Below are positions 31,751 through 43,643 of a DNA stretch of 64,000 bases, one piece after another. Positions within the stretch are counted from its first letter, which is position 1, and each line of letters begins with the position of its first letter. The notes below the pieces were generated by a model. The model saw nothing but the letters and a program-made list of their open reading frames with translations. It was not told the DNA's origin and searched no databases. The DNA comes from Helicoverpa zea (Eukaryota > Arthropoda > Insecta > Lepidoptera > Noctuidae): positions 186,001-250,000 of the forward strand of contig NC_061475.1 in the NCBI RefSeq assembly GCF_022581195.2. Reading direction: 5' to 3'. The translations under genes and the position numbers were made by a program.

Positions 31751-34453
31751 ATGTACCTAGGTATAAGACTACTGGTACGACTGAATAAAAAACACAATCA
31801 GATGAAATTCATTTTAAAACATTCAGTGCCCATTCTGAAGAGAGTTCCTCGTGGCGCAAGACCGTCGGTTGCAAAAAGTTTAGCACGATGCATATCCCTT
31901 GCTGCCCGAGAGAACTCTGAACGTGCCTGGGAACAGTTATTAACCTTCCCTTATAGGGTTCTACATGTTCAAAAAAGTTTGGCATCTAAAAAAACTTTAA
32001 CAGCCCAAATTAAAGAAAACTGTATGAGTACTATTTCTTCTTTTGACCCTAAATTACCGGCACGTCTACCCCACAAAGGGCTTCTACATCATGTGGAATC
32101 CAAATTAGGGGAAGGTGACATAAGTGGGGCTGCTAGGGTACTTTTTAGCAGCGATGTGGTCGCGCCATACTCTCCAGAGACTTTTACAGCCCTGGAGAGT
32201 AAACACCCGGCCGCAGCAAATGACCTCTCCTTCCCCGACCCCAATGATACAGATCCATTGTACATTACAGCTATCCAATTGCGCTCGGCTGTCAACTCCT
32301 TCAGGAGCGGCTCCGCCGGGGGCCTCGATGGCTTGACGCCGCAACATTTAAAAGACTTAACGAGTGCAAGCGCCGGGGAGGCTGGTGAGTCGCTTTTGAG
32401 GGAGCTGACAGCTCTTATAAATTTAATGCTCGCCGGCAATGTGCACGATGCCGTCATCGATGTCTTGTATGGGGCTAACTTATGCGCCCTACGCAAGAAG
32501 GATGGCGGCATTCGTCCCATTGCCGTAGGTAGCACCTACCGACGTATCGTAGCCAAAATAAGCTGTGCCTATTACAGCGAATCTTTGGCCAGCAAGTTCC
32601 AGCCCCTACAGTTAGGTTTCGGTTCTAAAGGGGGCTGTGAGGCTGCGGTACACGCATTAACGACTTTCCTCCATAGTAATGAAGGGGAGGTCATTTTAAA
32701 GGTTGACGTCATGAATGCCTTCAACTCCGTAAACAGGGACATTCTGTTGACAGAAGCAAAAAAAGAAATTCCTAAAGTTTTTAAATTCCTTTGGCAATGT
32801 TATCGATACCCTTCCAAATTATTATATAAAGACCATCTTCTCGAATCTGCTGCTGGATGTCAACAGGGTGACCCTCTTGGGCCAGTCATTTTTAGTTTAG
32901 CTATAAATCCAATTATTCGTCAGCTAAATTCAAAATTTAACGTCTGGTATTTAGATGATGGCACCCTAGGAGGCGATGTAGAGACTGTTCTCAATGATCT
33001 TACACTATTAAAAGAAAAATTCAAATCAATCGGTCTCACACTCAACTTTTCGAAATGCGAAATTTTCATTCCTGACACCAACATTCATAGGCAAACGATT
33101 ATTTCAAAATTTCATACCATAGCTCCGCAATTAAAAATCATTGAGAAAGCCTCTCTTCGCCTACTAGGGTCTCCGATCTATGACGACTCTTTTTCCTCTT
33201 TTATAGAGGAAAAAATTCAAAACTTCAATGACATTTCGGACAGGTTACTTAAAATTAATGTACATTCGGCATATACCCTTATTCGATATTGTTGTTTCGG
33301 ACCAAAATTTACTTATATCCTTCGCTCTTCTCATTTGTGGAAACATCCGAACCTATTAGATAAAGTTGACAAAATTATCAGGAACACCCTTTCTCTAATA
33401 TTAAATGTGGCCCTGGACGACCGAGCCTGGCAACAGGCCTCACTGCCTATTCGCTTGGGAGGCCTCGGCGTCCGCAAAATTTCCAGTCTTAGTTTACCGG
33501 CATTCCTCTCCTCGGTCCACAGCACCGCAAGTCTCACTAGGAAAATTCTATCTTCCTCACTGGTGGACTTTGGGGTGCCGTGTTTGGCCGATGCGTTGAA
33601 TGCTTGGAAAATGACTTGCCCAAATACGGTTATGCCCAGTGACCCCTCCTCTCAGAGGCAGTGGGATGGGCCGCTCTGCAGCATCACACGGAATGATCTT
33701 CTTAATACGTGTAATGGTGCTGCCGAGCGTGCTCGCCTGCTGGCTGTGGGAGTATGGGAATCTGGACTATGGTTGCAGGTTATTCCGTCAACCAGCATAG
33801 GCACTATGCTGGATGATAACACCTTCCGGTTAGCTACATGCCTTCGATTAGGCGCTCCCTGTGTTGCTCCGCATCGCTGCCATTGCGGTGAAGCTGTCGA
33901 CAGCCTCGGGCACCATGGTCTGTCGTGCTGCAGAAGTGCTGGTCGTATTGCACGGCATGCCAGCATTAACGACATTATCCGTCGTGCTCTTTCCTCCGCC
34001 GGCGTACCAGCTGTTTTAGAGCCTAATGGACTGGTACGTGACGATGGAAAGAGGCCAGATGGTATGACGTTGTTGCCATGGAAGATGGGTAGGCCCTTGG
34101 TGTGGGACGCAACATGCGTCGACACCCTGGCGCCATCACATCTTCCTAGCACGGCAGTCTGTGCTGGGGCGGCTGCAGCTTCTGCAGAGACCACCAAGCG
34201 GCGCAAATATAATAACCTTATTGGAAATTATAGTTTTGAGCCGTTTGGGGTCGAAACGCTCGGACCGTGGGGCCCGAGTTCGCGGTTACTTTACAAGGAC
34301 ATCGCGAAAAAGCTTGTCGACGCTTCGCGTGACCAGAGGGCTGGCTTATTCTTTGGACAAAGAATTAGCATTGCCATTCAACGTGGCAATGCAGCCAGTC
34401 TTCTGGGCACGTTTCCGGAGGACAGTGATGCGGAGGAATACTTCGACGCCTGA
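31751..34453 (+). mobile_element. Non-LTR retrotransposon ORF: reverse transcriptase plus restriction-like endonuclease
   Basis: A 900-codon uninterrupted frame. Reverse transcriptase motifs are visible: KVDVMNAFNS with catalytic Asp 319, AGCQQGDPLGP around 371-378, and YLDD at 400-403. The C-terminal part has a CCHC-like cluster (Cys710, Cys712, His721/722, Cys726) followed by KRPDG (Asp770) and WDAT (Asp786), the layout of a restriction-like endonuclease as in R2-type elements. No N-terminal DNA-binding zinc finger is present and the first 17 residues look like flanking sequence, so the copy may be 5'-truncated; MKF at residue 18 is the better start. An AT-rich 3' end with AATAAA follows near 34,564. 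The exact clade is not certain. Confidence 0.82.
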
Positions 34454-36357
34454 TCGATGCTCTTTTATATTATGTTTTATGTTTATATACATTTTGTATA
34501 TAGTTTTGTATAAAGATAAGTAGCTTAAGTTTGTATATATGTATAGTGTGTACATTAATAATTCAATAAAAATTCATAGATTAAATCTACGGTAGCAATA
34601 ATATGATTTTAATAGCATTTTATATACAACACAGATTGATTACAATGTACGATAATAAACCAATACACATGACATTGCTCATTTCCTGTCATACACTTCA
34701 ATACAAACTTAATCTTTTGATCTAGTTCTCATGATGAAATCAATGATCTTACACGACTGATTTGCGTTGACACTTTATATCAAGAGAGATTCTTGTGAAC
34801 CATGGTCTTCTAACTTAGCCTTTTTATACAGGTAAGTTTGTGAGTACGGATTAATGAATTAATGGAGATATCAATATCATCTGAATAATTCTTGATCCAG
34901 ATTTTTCTATATTGTGTATTTATGCAAAACATGTCTAGTGTCATTGTACCTACCAATAACCACATATACCTATATCTTTCCCTGATAAACAAACCCCACG
35001 TAACTTGAACATAAATGAAAGAAAAGTCTGTCATTTCCACTCCAACAGCGTCTCGGAAATCATTAGCTAATATTAAGTACTCCATGTGTTATTTATTCCG
35101 TATCTAAACAGTAATCGTTCCTGTCTTGTGATTATCGGTGAAGGCGACAACTGTCAATATGGATTAATGTTCATGAAGGTGTGTTTATCACATTATCTAA
35201 TTATATACTCAGCTATGTACTTACAGATAATTGGCTCTGGCACCTTCGAACCGGCTTTGATAAGTTTGTATTCTTATTCAATACACAGCTTGTATCAGTA
35301 GGTACTGGTTTTTACCATTCGTCAATGAAGCTAAGAATTCTAAACTTCGATTTAAATAACGCTTAAAGGTGATGCCAAAAGTGTCAAAATGAAGATAAGA
35401 TACCAATAAAATGTCTTGAAATTGCTACACTTAATAACAATTTTAAAGAGACACTAGATTAACAAGAAAACTACACAAAAGCGAATAAAACAATGCACAA
35501 TAAGAATAAATTAGTACTTCTGTTAAATCTGCTAATTAATCTTATTCGGTATTTCTAAGACAAAGCTATTTGTAACTCAACCATGTAATGTGAAGACCTT
35601 CAAGATTCGCATTCAGCTGAAGCGTGACAATGTGAAAAACTGTGCTCACTCATATATACCGTGGAGAAAAACTGTAGTGAGTAGAGTGACAAGAACTTCT
35701 AGAATTAAAAAAAGAATATGAAGCAAAGGGAGACTGAAACTTCATAATAACTACCTAAAATATTGTTTAAAATTATTTATAATTTAATTCTTATTTACTC
35801 TTATTTTGTAACTTTTCTGAATTGTGCACTATAGTTGATTTTCCACGCTCCAATCGTACCTAGTAGAATTTCTGAAAGTATGATTTGATGCTTACATATA
35901 CGCCGGGGAAATTGAATGAAGGACCTTTAAAAAAATGAAACATTAATTTTATATGTGTACAATAACTCATTTTCAAGGAAAGAAAAATTCTTTATGTACA
36001 AAGCAAGTCATCGATCAATAGGAACATGAGGAATGAGCATAAGTTCTCAAGAATCAAAACTGCTGGTAACCCTACTAGCTATAATTTAGATGTCGACACA
36101 AACAAGTGATCGGCTCGTCATTGACAAAGATGAATCTCTTTGCAAGAACATTCAGTTTTTCATCCTCGTCCAATCTTCACGCCTGTTCGCGCTTCCAGTG
36201 TGAACAGAAACCAAGGTTGTGATTAATCATCTATTATATTGCGAAAGTTTTTCAGATTAACTTCTTTTGGACAGTACTCGCTGGGGAAGTTACTGGCCTT
36301 ACTGCAATCTCCGTTGAAGTCCCCGTTGAAACCCCGTGACAAACAAAGAAAAGACAA
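34454..36357. other. Unassigned intergenic or intronic DNA
   Basis: It contains the 3' tail of the retrotransposon to about 34,600. The minus 91-codon frame at 34,810-35,085 has no splice context I can support. No RNA gene was seen. Confidence 0.35.
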
Positions 36358-36363
36358 ACTTAC

Positions 36364-36418
36364 CTGGGAAACAGGGAAGTGGACGAAGAATCTGCCAACG
36401 TATTTTTAATATTTTCAT
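36364..36418 (-). other. Possible minus-strand coding first exon (weak)
   Basis: On the minus strand, ATG at 36,418 opens MKILKIRWQILRPLPCFP and reaches a perfect CAG/GTAAGT donor (ACTTAC at 36,358-36,363) with one spare base. A CpG-rich stretch (GCGCGACGAACCGCGGGCG, 36,441-36,459) lies just upstream, as expected for a promoter. The next exon was not found. Confidence 0.22.
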
Positions 36419-36479
36419 AGTTTTTTAATCGGTTTTGATCGCGCGACGAACCGCGGGCGATACCAATATTTTGACAGAC

Positions 36480-38528
36480 CGAAGTGAAAAAAAATATAAG
36501 CGAAACCCGTCATGGCAGGAAAAATAAAAAAGAAAGAAATGAGGAGATGATCAAGAAGTCTGAACATCTTTCATATTGAGATTTTTAGTCCATCTACGTA
36601 TGTTCCTACAAACAAGAAATGATTTGTTTGACTTATGTAAAAGTAAAAAAAAACTACCATATTTAAGCAAAACATTTCGTGTTCATAGGGTCTTTATCTG
36701 GTCTTAATTTTCACTTATTTGGGCCCAATAAAATGGAACGGAAATGTTTTAAAACAACCAATAAAAGCCATACTTATTACTTAATAGTATCGAAGTCGAA
36801 CTTACCTTAAAAAGGAAAACACACATTTCAATAATAAATTGATAAAAACATGACAGTTCTCAAAATCAGAAAGGTCAGAAGGATTGACTTACATCTTTAA
36901 TGATATACTTTCATAATTACTATAATTATTGCTGATTCGACTTTACACGAGCCGAAAATCAACAAAATACAGTATTTCAGTGAGATGTAATTTATCTTTT
37001 AATCATGTTATTAATGTACTTTACTTTAGGAGTAAGGAAAGATGAGCGGAGATGCCATTATGCAGGTAGGTCAGGTGCGTTCTTCTAGCTCAAATACATG
37101 ACCAAAAAATTCAGTGACGAGTGAACTAACGAGGCCCTGAGTTCTTGGAGACATCTAACATAAATTTTTGGTATTACAAAAAGATCGGGTCCAAAGAAGG
37201 CGTATAAGAGCGAAGACAGTAACGTTCCCCCCGCACACCCGCATTTTGGCGCGCTACTTTCTTAGGAGCACTTTTTTACACTTTTTTAAAACGGTGCCAT
37301 AACTTATGGCACCTCCGCTAGTCATTTTGTTCTCCATGACTTTACTGATTGAACTCTCGCCCTTTCGATCGACAGCCGATAATCGAGTTGTAGGGCTATT
37401 GTTGATAAAGTTCACGGCTGGGTCGATAAAACTTTCTTGTTCTTCACCTTTTATGGAATGTAAATACTTTAGGATATTGATAGGGTTTGTTATGATCTTC
37501 CAGGAGTTTTGTGAAAGTGACATCGGCCCTGCAAAGCAAAGGAAGTAAAAGGCACAAGGATGTCTTCAAAGTTATTCATCCATTAGTCGTTATCCCTATT
37601 GGGGGCTGTGCAGCATGTCTTCCTCTTCCACATTTCTCTCTCACATGTAAACCTCTATATAACTTATGTGACAGCTATACTTAAAAGGAGAGATAGATCA
37701 AGAGATGCTTTATTTACATCTGTGTTTAAGGATTATTAAGATTATTTTTACCCCACAGATACCCAATATAGAAGGTGATAATTTACTGTTACATTCGTTA
37801 AAATATGATCAAGAAAGGATACCTGATACTATACGGGTCTAAGGGACAGATTCAATAGGTAAATATATATGAGTGGCATTTTTCCAAGAATTTTTGATTC
37901 AAATTCCATGGAATAACATGAGTATCAGAAAAAACACAACCACAACATACATATTTACCTGTCACGAAGTTTGTTAAGGAAACTCTTTCCCTTTAGAAAT
38001 TCCTTTTTAAATAATTATTATTTACCCAGCTTTTTATATCAGAGGTCTGAGATTTGTTCTCTTCTTATGCAGAGAAGATATTTTCATCCAATGTATGTAG
38101 GGTAAATAATAATATGTATGTAGGGAGATAATGTCTAGCCTGTATTTGAAACCTGTTTTACAACAAAAATACTTTTACAGATTACAGTCATGCATAATTG
38201 TATGTATTAAATACACAATGATATTAATCATCAATTAGCTCAAAATCAAGTCTCTTATTATGTAGATAATGTTAGTTTTTGTCAGGCGTTCAACGCAAGC
38301 GCACGTTCAATGCGGAACTTCCAAAATTTTAATATCGCGATTATTTTTGTGAATTTAATATTTTTTATAGATTTGATATAATTATGTATTAGTGTATGTT
38401 GTAAATAAGTGTTTCTTTTTAGTTATTTTTTTGCATAATCTTGTGTGGTTTTCCCAAAAAAAAAATTGTTATTTTTTTAAAGTGTTTTTAAAAGGAGTTT
38501 TTAATTAAAGATAAATTGTTTGATGTGT
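36480..38528. other. Unassigned DNA with one possible mini-exon
   Basis: At 37,030-37,065 an AG acceptor after a pyrimidine tract, a short ATG frame (MSGDAIMQ) and a GTAGGT donor could form a 36-base exon. Nothing else supports it. Open frames near 37,254-37,548 overlap on both strands and look like chance. Confidence 0.3.
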
Positions 38529-38584
38529 ATCAGTGATAAGTGGTCGGTTCACGATATAATTTTGGAAGGAAATTACTTGTCAAG
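38529..38584 (+). promoter_or_regulatory. Possible initiator and noncoding first exon (weak)
   Basis: ATCAGTGATAAG at 38,528-38,539 resembles an initiator overlapping a GATA site. The sequence CTTGTCAAG is followed by the donor-like GTAAAT at 38,585. No coding sequence is attached. Confidence 0.25.
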
Positions 38585-38589
38585 GTAAA

Positions 38590-39418
38590 TATTTACGTTA
38601 CATATCGAGCGATTACATCTGTGTTTACTTGTATTAAAATTGCGAGAGTTAAGTGAGTAACGTTGAATTTAAATACTTAATTATCGACATTAATTTAGCG
38701 TTTTTTGATTTAATTTTCGATTACCTAAAATACCAAAAAGGATATTCACTTAATAAAGTATTTTATTTGAAGGATATTGAGGATGTTTTTGATCATCATT
38801 AAATTGGTAATGTATGTTAATGATTTTAATCGAAGTAGGTACCTAAAGCAGATCAGAAATTTACACATGCGTCATAATCACTTACGGCCAGTTTCTTCAT
38901 CAAAAGTTAAAGTTAAAGTAATGTCTAAAGTAAAAGTAACGGTTAAATTAAATTTTTCTATTAGTTTTGCTGTCACTTTAGCCTTGAAAAAACGAATTTG
39001 ACCGTTACTTTTACTTTTTATTTTTAGACTGTATTATTATCTATTCAAAAATTATTAGTTATTAGACAAAATTATGAGGTAGTGGTTTAGCATGAAATTG
39101 GGTGGATATAGAGGAAGAGGACGACTAAAATAACTGTGAATAGGTACAGTTTATTGTGTAAAAGACTATGATGACTGCAAACAATTTGATTTCTGAGAAG
39201 ACATCAGGCTCAGGAGTATGGGAAAAGTCTTTGTAAGAAAAGAAGGATGATCACTTTATTATTAATCCCTTTTACTATAAAAACCGTAAATATACTTCAG
39301 TTAGAAATGAATGCGGAACATTAACTAAACGGATTGGCTTTCACCGTCTCAGTGCGTACACTCAGCGAAATAGTTAAGAGCTCGTTTTGTTCTTTTTGCT
39401 ATGCATTTGGGTTGCAAC
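38590..39418. other. Unassigned DNA
   Basis: A run of AAAGTTAAAGT-type words lies at 38,900-38,950 with its approximate complement at 39,000-39,030, a small imperfect palindrome. No gene was seen. Confidence 0.35.
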
Positions 39419-39825
39419 TAGGGCATGCAATACCGGTAAACCGGTTTCGTTTTTACCGGTAAATCGCCAATTTTTTCGAGTTTTAAATTACCGGTAAAAA
39501 TAATATGAAACCGGTAATTTACCGGTTTTTACGTTTTTCTGATAAAATATAGCAATTGTTCATTTAACGTCAAATCTTTGTTATGTCACCTGAATATAAT
39601 GTAATGTTGCATACATTACGTATTGTAAGTGTTACAGATGCTGTTTTTTTAGTAAAGTAAACTTGTGTGTCCTTAAGGGTCAATCCCCACTGAAAGAGCA
39701 GCGGCCGGCAGCGGCCGTAAGAGAACGGACAATGTAAGAGCGCGGCTCAGTTTTTCCTCAAAACTGTCAGCTCATATTAGGTACAAATGTAGCTAATGCT
39801 TATTTTACCTACTCTATGACCTTAC

Positions 39826-40390
39826 TGAGCAAGGGCTTTTACTTCACCACCATGCGGACAGCTCTGAGGACACGGTGGAGCACACAGTCCAGGTGTGCAC
39901 TGCCTGGGAAGGGTACCGCCGTGTTGTCGTCGAGGCAATAGGCAGCGGCGACCTTTCGCGTCCTTCCCTGGTACAAGCCATGGTCCGGAGCTAGAGGGAA
40001 TGGGAAGCCGTCGCCTCCTTCTGCGAAGCAGCCATGCTCGAGAAGGAGACGGCGGAGCGACTGCGAGTAGCACCTCTCATCCCAGCCGCTGTAGTGGACC
40101 AGGAAGACACCACGGGCGCCAAGGGTCGAGAGACTACTCCCGGCCACCGTAGGCGTCGGTCTGTGGGCGGTGAGTTCGGGTGGCTCATCGTTCCACCGTC
40201 TGCATAGACAACAGACCCGTGTCAGCGGCGCGCGTTGTTCCACGGGCTCCTCAGGGAGATGTCAGCAAACCCAGTGGGGCCCAGCAGGACCAAGGCCTGC
40301 CGGGGCCGCGGGATTGTTCGAAAGAGTTACCGCTACCCTGGTCCATAAAACGCCTACTAAAAAACATGGGACAGAAAGAGTCTGTCATTT
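39826..40390 (+). pseudogene. R1-like LINE fragment inside the hAT element
   Basis: The GC-rich + strand sequence decodes to an R1/LOA-type ORF2 tail: EDTVEHTVQVCTAWEGYRR (the CCHC-like end), then REWEAVASFCEAAMLEKE and AERLRVAPLIP. There is an in-frame stop (TAG after MVRS, about 39,993), so it is dead. Base composition is very unlike the AT-rich surroundings. It was probably captured by, or inserted into, the hAT element. Confidence 0.68.
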
Positions 40391-40439
40391 GATGATTTAC
40401 CATAAAAAAGGGCTTTCACTTCAATGAAAAATATATTTT

Positions 40440-40750
40440 TTTACGGTAATTCTTAGCGTTTATCCCGTCTTGTGACGGGGTCGGCTTTCTGTATCTTCCT
40501 TCTTCCACTTCGCTCTATCCTCCTGAATAAACATCTTTCTCTTCGAGTTCGCAGATTTTCATGTCATTCATTACGACACTCAACCACCACGGTTTTGGCC
40601 TGCCTTTGCGCCTTTGACCGGGTCTATTGAGATTGAGTATCACATTCACACTGCCGATGTCCTCAGGTGTCACTCCTTTTTACATGTCCGTACCATCGCA
40701 GCCGTTTCTCTTGCATTTTGTCGGCGACATCGCGTACGGATGGTAATGAC
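40440..40750. repeat. Dispersed repeat fragment
   Basis: Words such as CCCGTCTTGTGACGGGGTCGG and CGCCTTTGACCGGGTCTA are typical of dispersed moth repeats of LINE origin. It is nested within the hAT element. Confidence 0.45.
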
Positions 40751-40972
40751 ATGTTTTTTGTTACGGCCCACGTCACAAAAAACGTTTACCACCTTATACT
40801 TTGCATATTTATTTAGTTTTTGCTTTAAGACTACCCAATCTTATTGTTATAATATCACATTAAAAAAATTACAAAAATTACCGTTTTACCGGTTTACCGG
40901 TAAAAATATTTTTATTACCGAATTTTTACCGGTAATTTTTGTTTTACCGAAATTGCATGCCCTAGTTGCAAC

Positions 40973-42306
40973 ACTTTAGTGAGCAGGTGTACGATGCATC
41001 AGATTTTGGGTCATGTATCACTTTTAAGAACTCATTATTTTTGTAAAAACATATTTGTCAGTAAAACCGACTTTTGTTTAATTAGGATACCTCAAGTTAG
41101 TTATACTCAAAAATATATAATAATAAAAGTCTTGGGCATAGCATCCTTAACCATCAAAATAATTACACTAGTAAGTACTAGGTATATAATAGAAAGAAGT
41201 TATTTGACGAAAACTGTAACATTCTTCCTTTAAAGGAATAGAGAAACCAGCGATATGGGAGCTCAGAAAGTGGCCATAAATCTAGGAATTGTTAAATTGT
41301 ACATTTCGCCTTTAATAATTAATTCCATATGAAACTGCAGCTACACACAATGATATGTATTCTATTGCCCATAGCAATAGAATAGCCTTAAAACCCTTCA
41401 AATACACACGAAGACAGCTTATCATTGCATAAGGGACTACTAGGTTTTAGAAAGGAGTATCCACGACACTAAGTTCCTCATGTTATTTATTTGTACCTCT
41501 ATATTGTTTGGGTCTATGATGACAATTGCACAAAACTATTTAGTAATATGGCTAGGTTGTTTGAAACTAATTTTGTGCTGTATTAGATGGCTTTGTTAGA
41601 TTTTAATTATGCGAAGAGAAAATGAGGACTTTTGTAAGCATAGATATTGCATATTTTTTATATCGAAGGAATTGAAATAGATTCATTTATACAGCTCTTG
41701 ATAGTTTAATTTAAAAATGTTTGAACATAATATCCGTCTACAACTTTTTAATATATGGTACAAGTAATTCGAGAAAATCATTATACAACGAGTGTGTTAA
41801 GTATAAATGTGGATGGGTTGAAGCAGAGATAGACCAAGGCAAAAATAGATCGATTGCCTTAAAGATGACACGAATGAGAAGGGAATGAAAGCGGAAAACA
41901 TACAAAAATATCTTGGAAAAAGTGCAGGGAGATTGAGAGTAAGAAGTTTATTGTAACAAGTAACTTTGAAAACACAATTGCAACTGCTCCAAAGTAATTA
42001 CAACTGACACGACCTTTAACCAGTTGCAGTAAGACCATTGTAGTTAAAATATGTGTCAAAGCCATTAAAATGACCATAAACCAGTAATTGATAGTTAAGT
42101 GTCACTTGAACCTTGGTTCAAACGGAAACGTCATCAAATAACTTAATGATGGTGGTTGTAATGAAATAGTTACATACTTCCTTCCTACTGCTAACTGCGA
42201 TTACAATCATAGTTAGATTTGTGGAAAAGGTTCGTTTTTTGTTAGATTTTGGCAATTGTTAATGTAGCTTTGGAACCCTCCAATGTAGCTTTGGAATTGT
42301 TAATGT
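40973..42306. other. Unassigned DNA
   Basis: No gene or clear transposon. Open frames are short and lack context. Confidence 0.35.
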
Positions 42307-42525
42307 AGTTTTGGCCGTTTGGGGTTGAAACCCTCGGGCCGTGGGGTCCAAGTGCTCATCTCTTATATAAGGATATCGCTAAGCGACTTGCTGACACTTC
42401 AGGTGACCCAGGGGCTGGTTTTTATTTTAGCAAAAATTAAGCATTGCCATCCAATGCTGCCAGCCTCTTGGGTACACTCCCGGTGGGCAGCGATGAGGAG
42501 GAGTTTTTTGACGCAATTTTTTAAA
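42307..42525 (+). pseudogene. 5'-truncated relative of the endonuclease retrotransposon
   Basis: It encodes only the last part of the 31,751-34,453 protein: FGVETLGPWGPSAHLLYKDI, then a frame with a stop (about 42,437) and a small deletion, then NAASLLGTLP and an acidic EEEFFDA end. The divergence suggests a different copy or subfamily. 5' truncation supports target-primed reverse transcription for this family. Confidence 0.8.
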
Positions 42526-43411
42526 CATTTACATTATTTTACATTTATAGTAAGTGTACCTATATATTAGGTAATAAGTTAGTTGTATGTTGTATATATA
42601 TTTATTATTAAGATATTGTAAAAAGTGCTTTGGAACTGAAAATATCACAAAATTCATCGATGTGTTGAGTGGTTGAGCGTGTTAAAAGGTAAGAATCTAA
42701 CCAGGAGAGACATTTGGTGATTTAAATTTTATCCATCATTACATTAAAGTTGAAAACTATATTAACATAAATCAATTTGTCTCGAATTGGAATAGTGCAA
42801 AATTAAGCCATAATGAGAAAAAGAAGACAATTAAAAACCCCATTTAAGATAGCGTTACAAACACTGTAGATATAATAATTAATAACAAAACAAGTGAAAA
42901 CACAGTAGTAACTAAACAGGAATCAATTTAGACGCAATCTAAAGCAACAGTTGTACGTGCAGAGTATAACATAGCAGTTGCTGAACATTGATCCGCCAGT
43001 GAATACTGATTAGTTACGAGATACTAATGATGGATAGACTGTAGAGTAATAAGAACTATGAGTGACGATGATAGACAGAAGAGCTTAAAGAAGAATGCTC
43101 TCAAATGGAAAGGATGCGTGTCTGTAAATGAGTGTCTATGAAGTTTTTGTCGGTTCTTCTACATTAGATCCACTTTTTGGAACCGTACACCTAGCTATTG
43201 ACGTTTCATAAGAACCTGTAATAGGTCTATGTGAAATAATGAATTTGGCTTGTACTATAATAATTGAATGGGCAGATAAAGACGAATTGGTGTAACAAAA
43301 GCAACTATCAGAAGAATCAGCATGAATACTAGTAGATATCAGAAGGTACTTTACCTCTGTTCACAAAAGTAAAGAATCACCATATTTATCTATTTGTTGG
43401 AATGTACTTAC
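42526..43411. other. Unassigned DNA
   Basis: No gene was recognised. Confidence 0.35.
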
Positions 43412-43413
43412 TA

Positions 43414-43641
43414 TAAGTTCGGCCATTCAGAGAATGCGTTCCTGACACGTCGCGATTGAACTGACGACGTAACTTTGCAATGGCGTTGCAGTTACGATAA
43501 AAATATTTTTGCTGGTTGTTTACCGTTTTAACAATTGAGGAGCATTAAAACAACATTATTATATCAATAATCAATGAATGTAGTTACGTCGTCAGTTCAA
43601 TCGCGACGTGTCAGGAACGCATTCTCTGAATGGCCGAACTA
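43414..43641. mobile_element. MITE copy 2, 228 bp
   Basis: Nearly identical to copy 1, with TA on both flanks. It has one extra A at the left tip (TAAGTTCGG) and a G for T change near 43,582. High identity means recent activity. Confidence 0.88.
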
Positions 43642-43643
43642 TA

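Larger units (their letters stand above)
39419..40964. mobile_element. Nonautonomous hAT-type element, 1,546 bp
   Basis: Inverted ends TAGGGCATGCAAT / ATTGCATGCCCTA are flanked by a perfect 8-base duplication GTTGCAAC (39,411-39,418 and 40,965-40,972), which is diagnostic of hAT-like insertion. Both subterminal zones are packed with ACCGGT words (39,433-39,528 and 40,882-40,942), probably transposase binding sites. The inside holds no hAT transposase but an R1-like LINE fragment and another dispersed repeat. Confidence 0.85.

Noticed and set aside
31751..34453. 900-codon frame as a host protein
   Set aside because: Reverse transcriptase and endonuclease motifs and a 5'-truncated second copy show that it is a retrotransposon.
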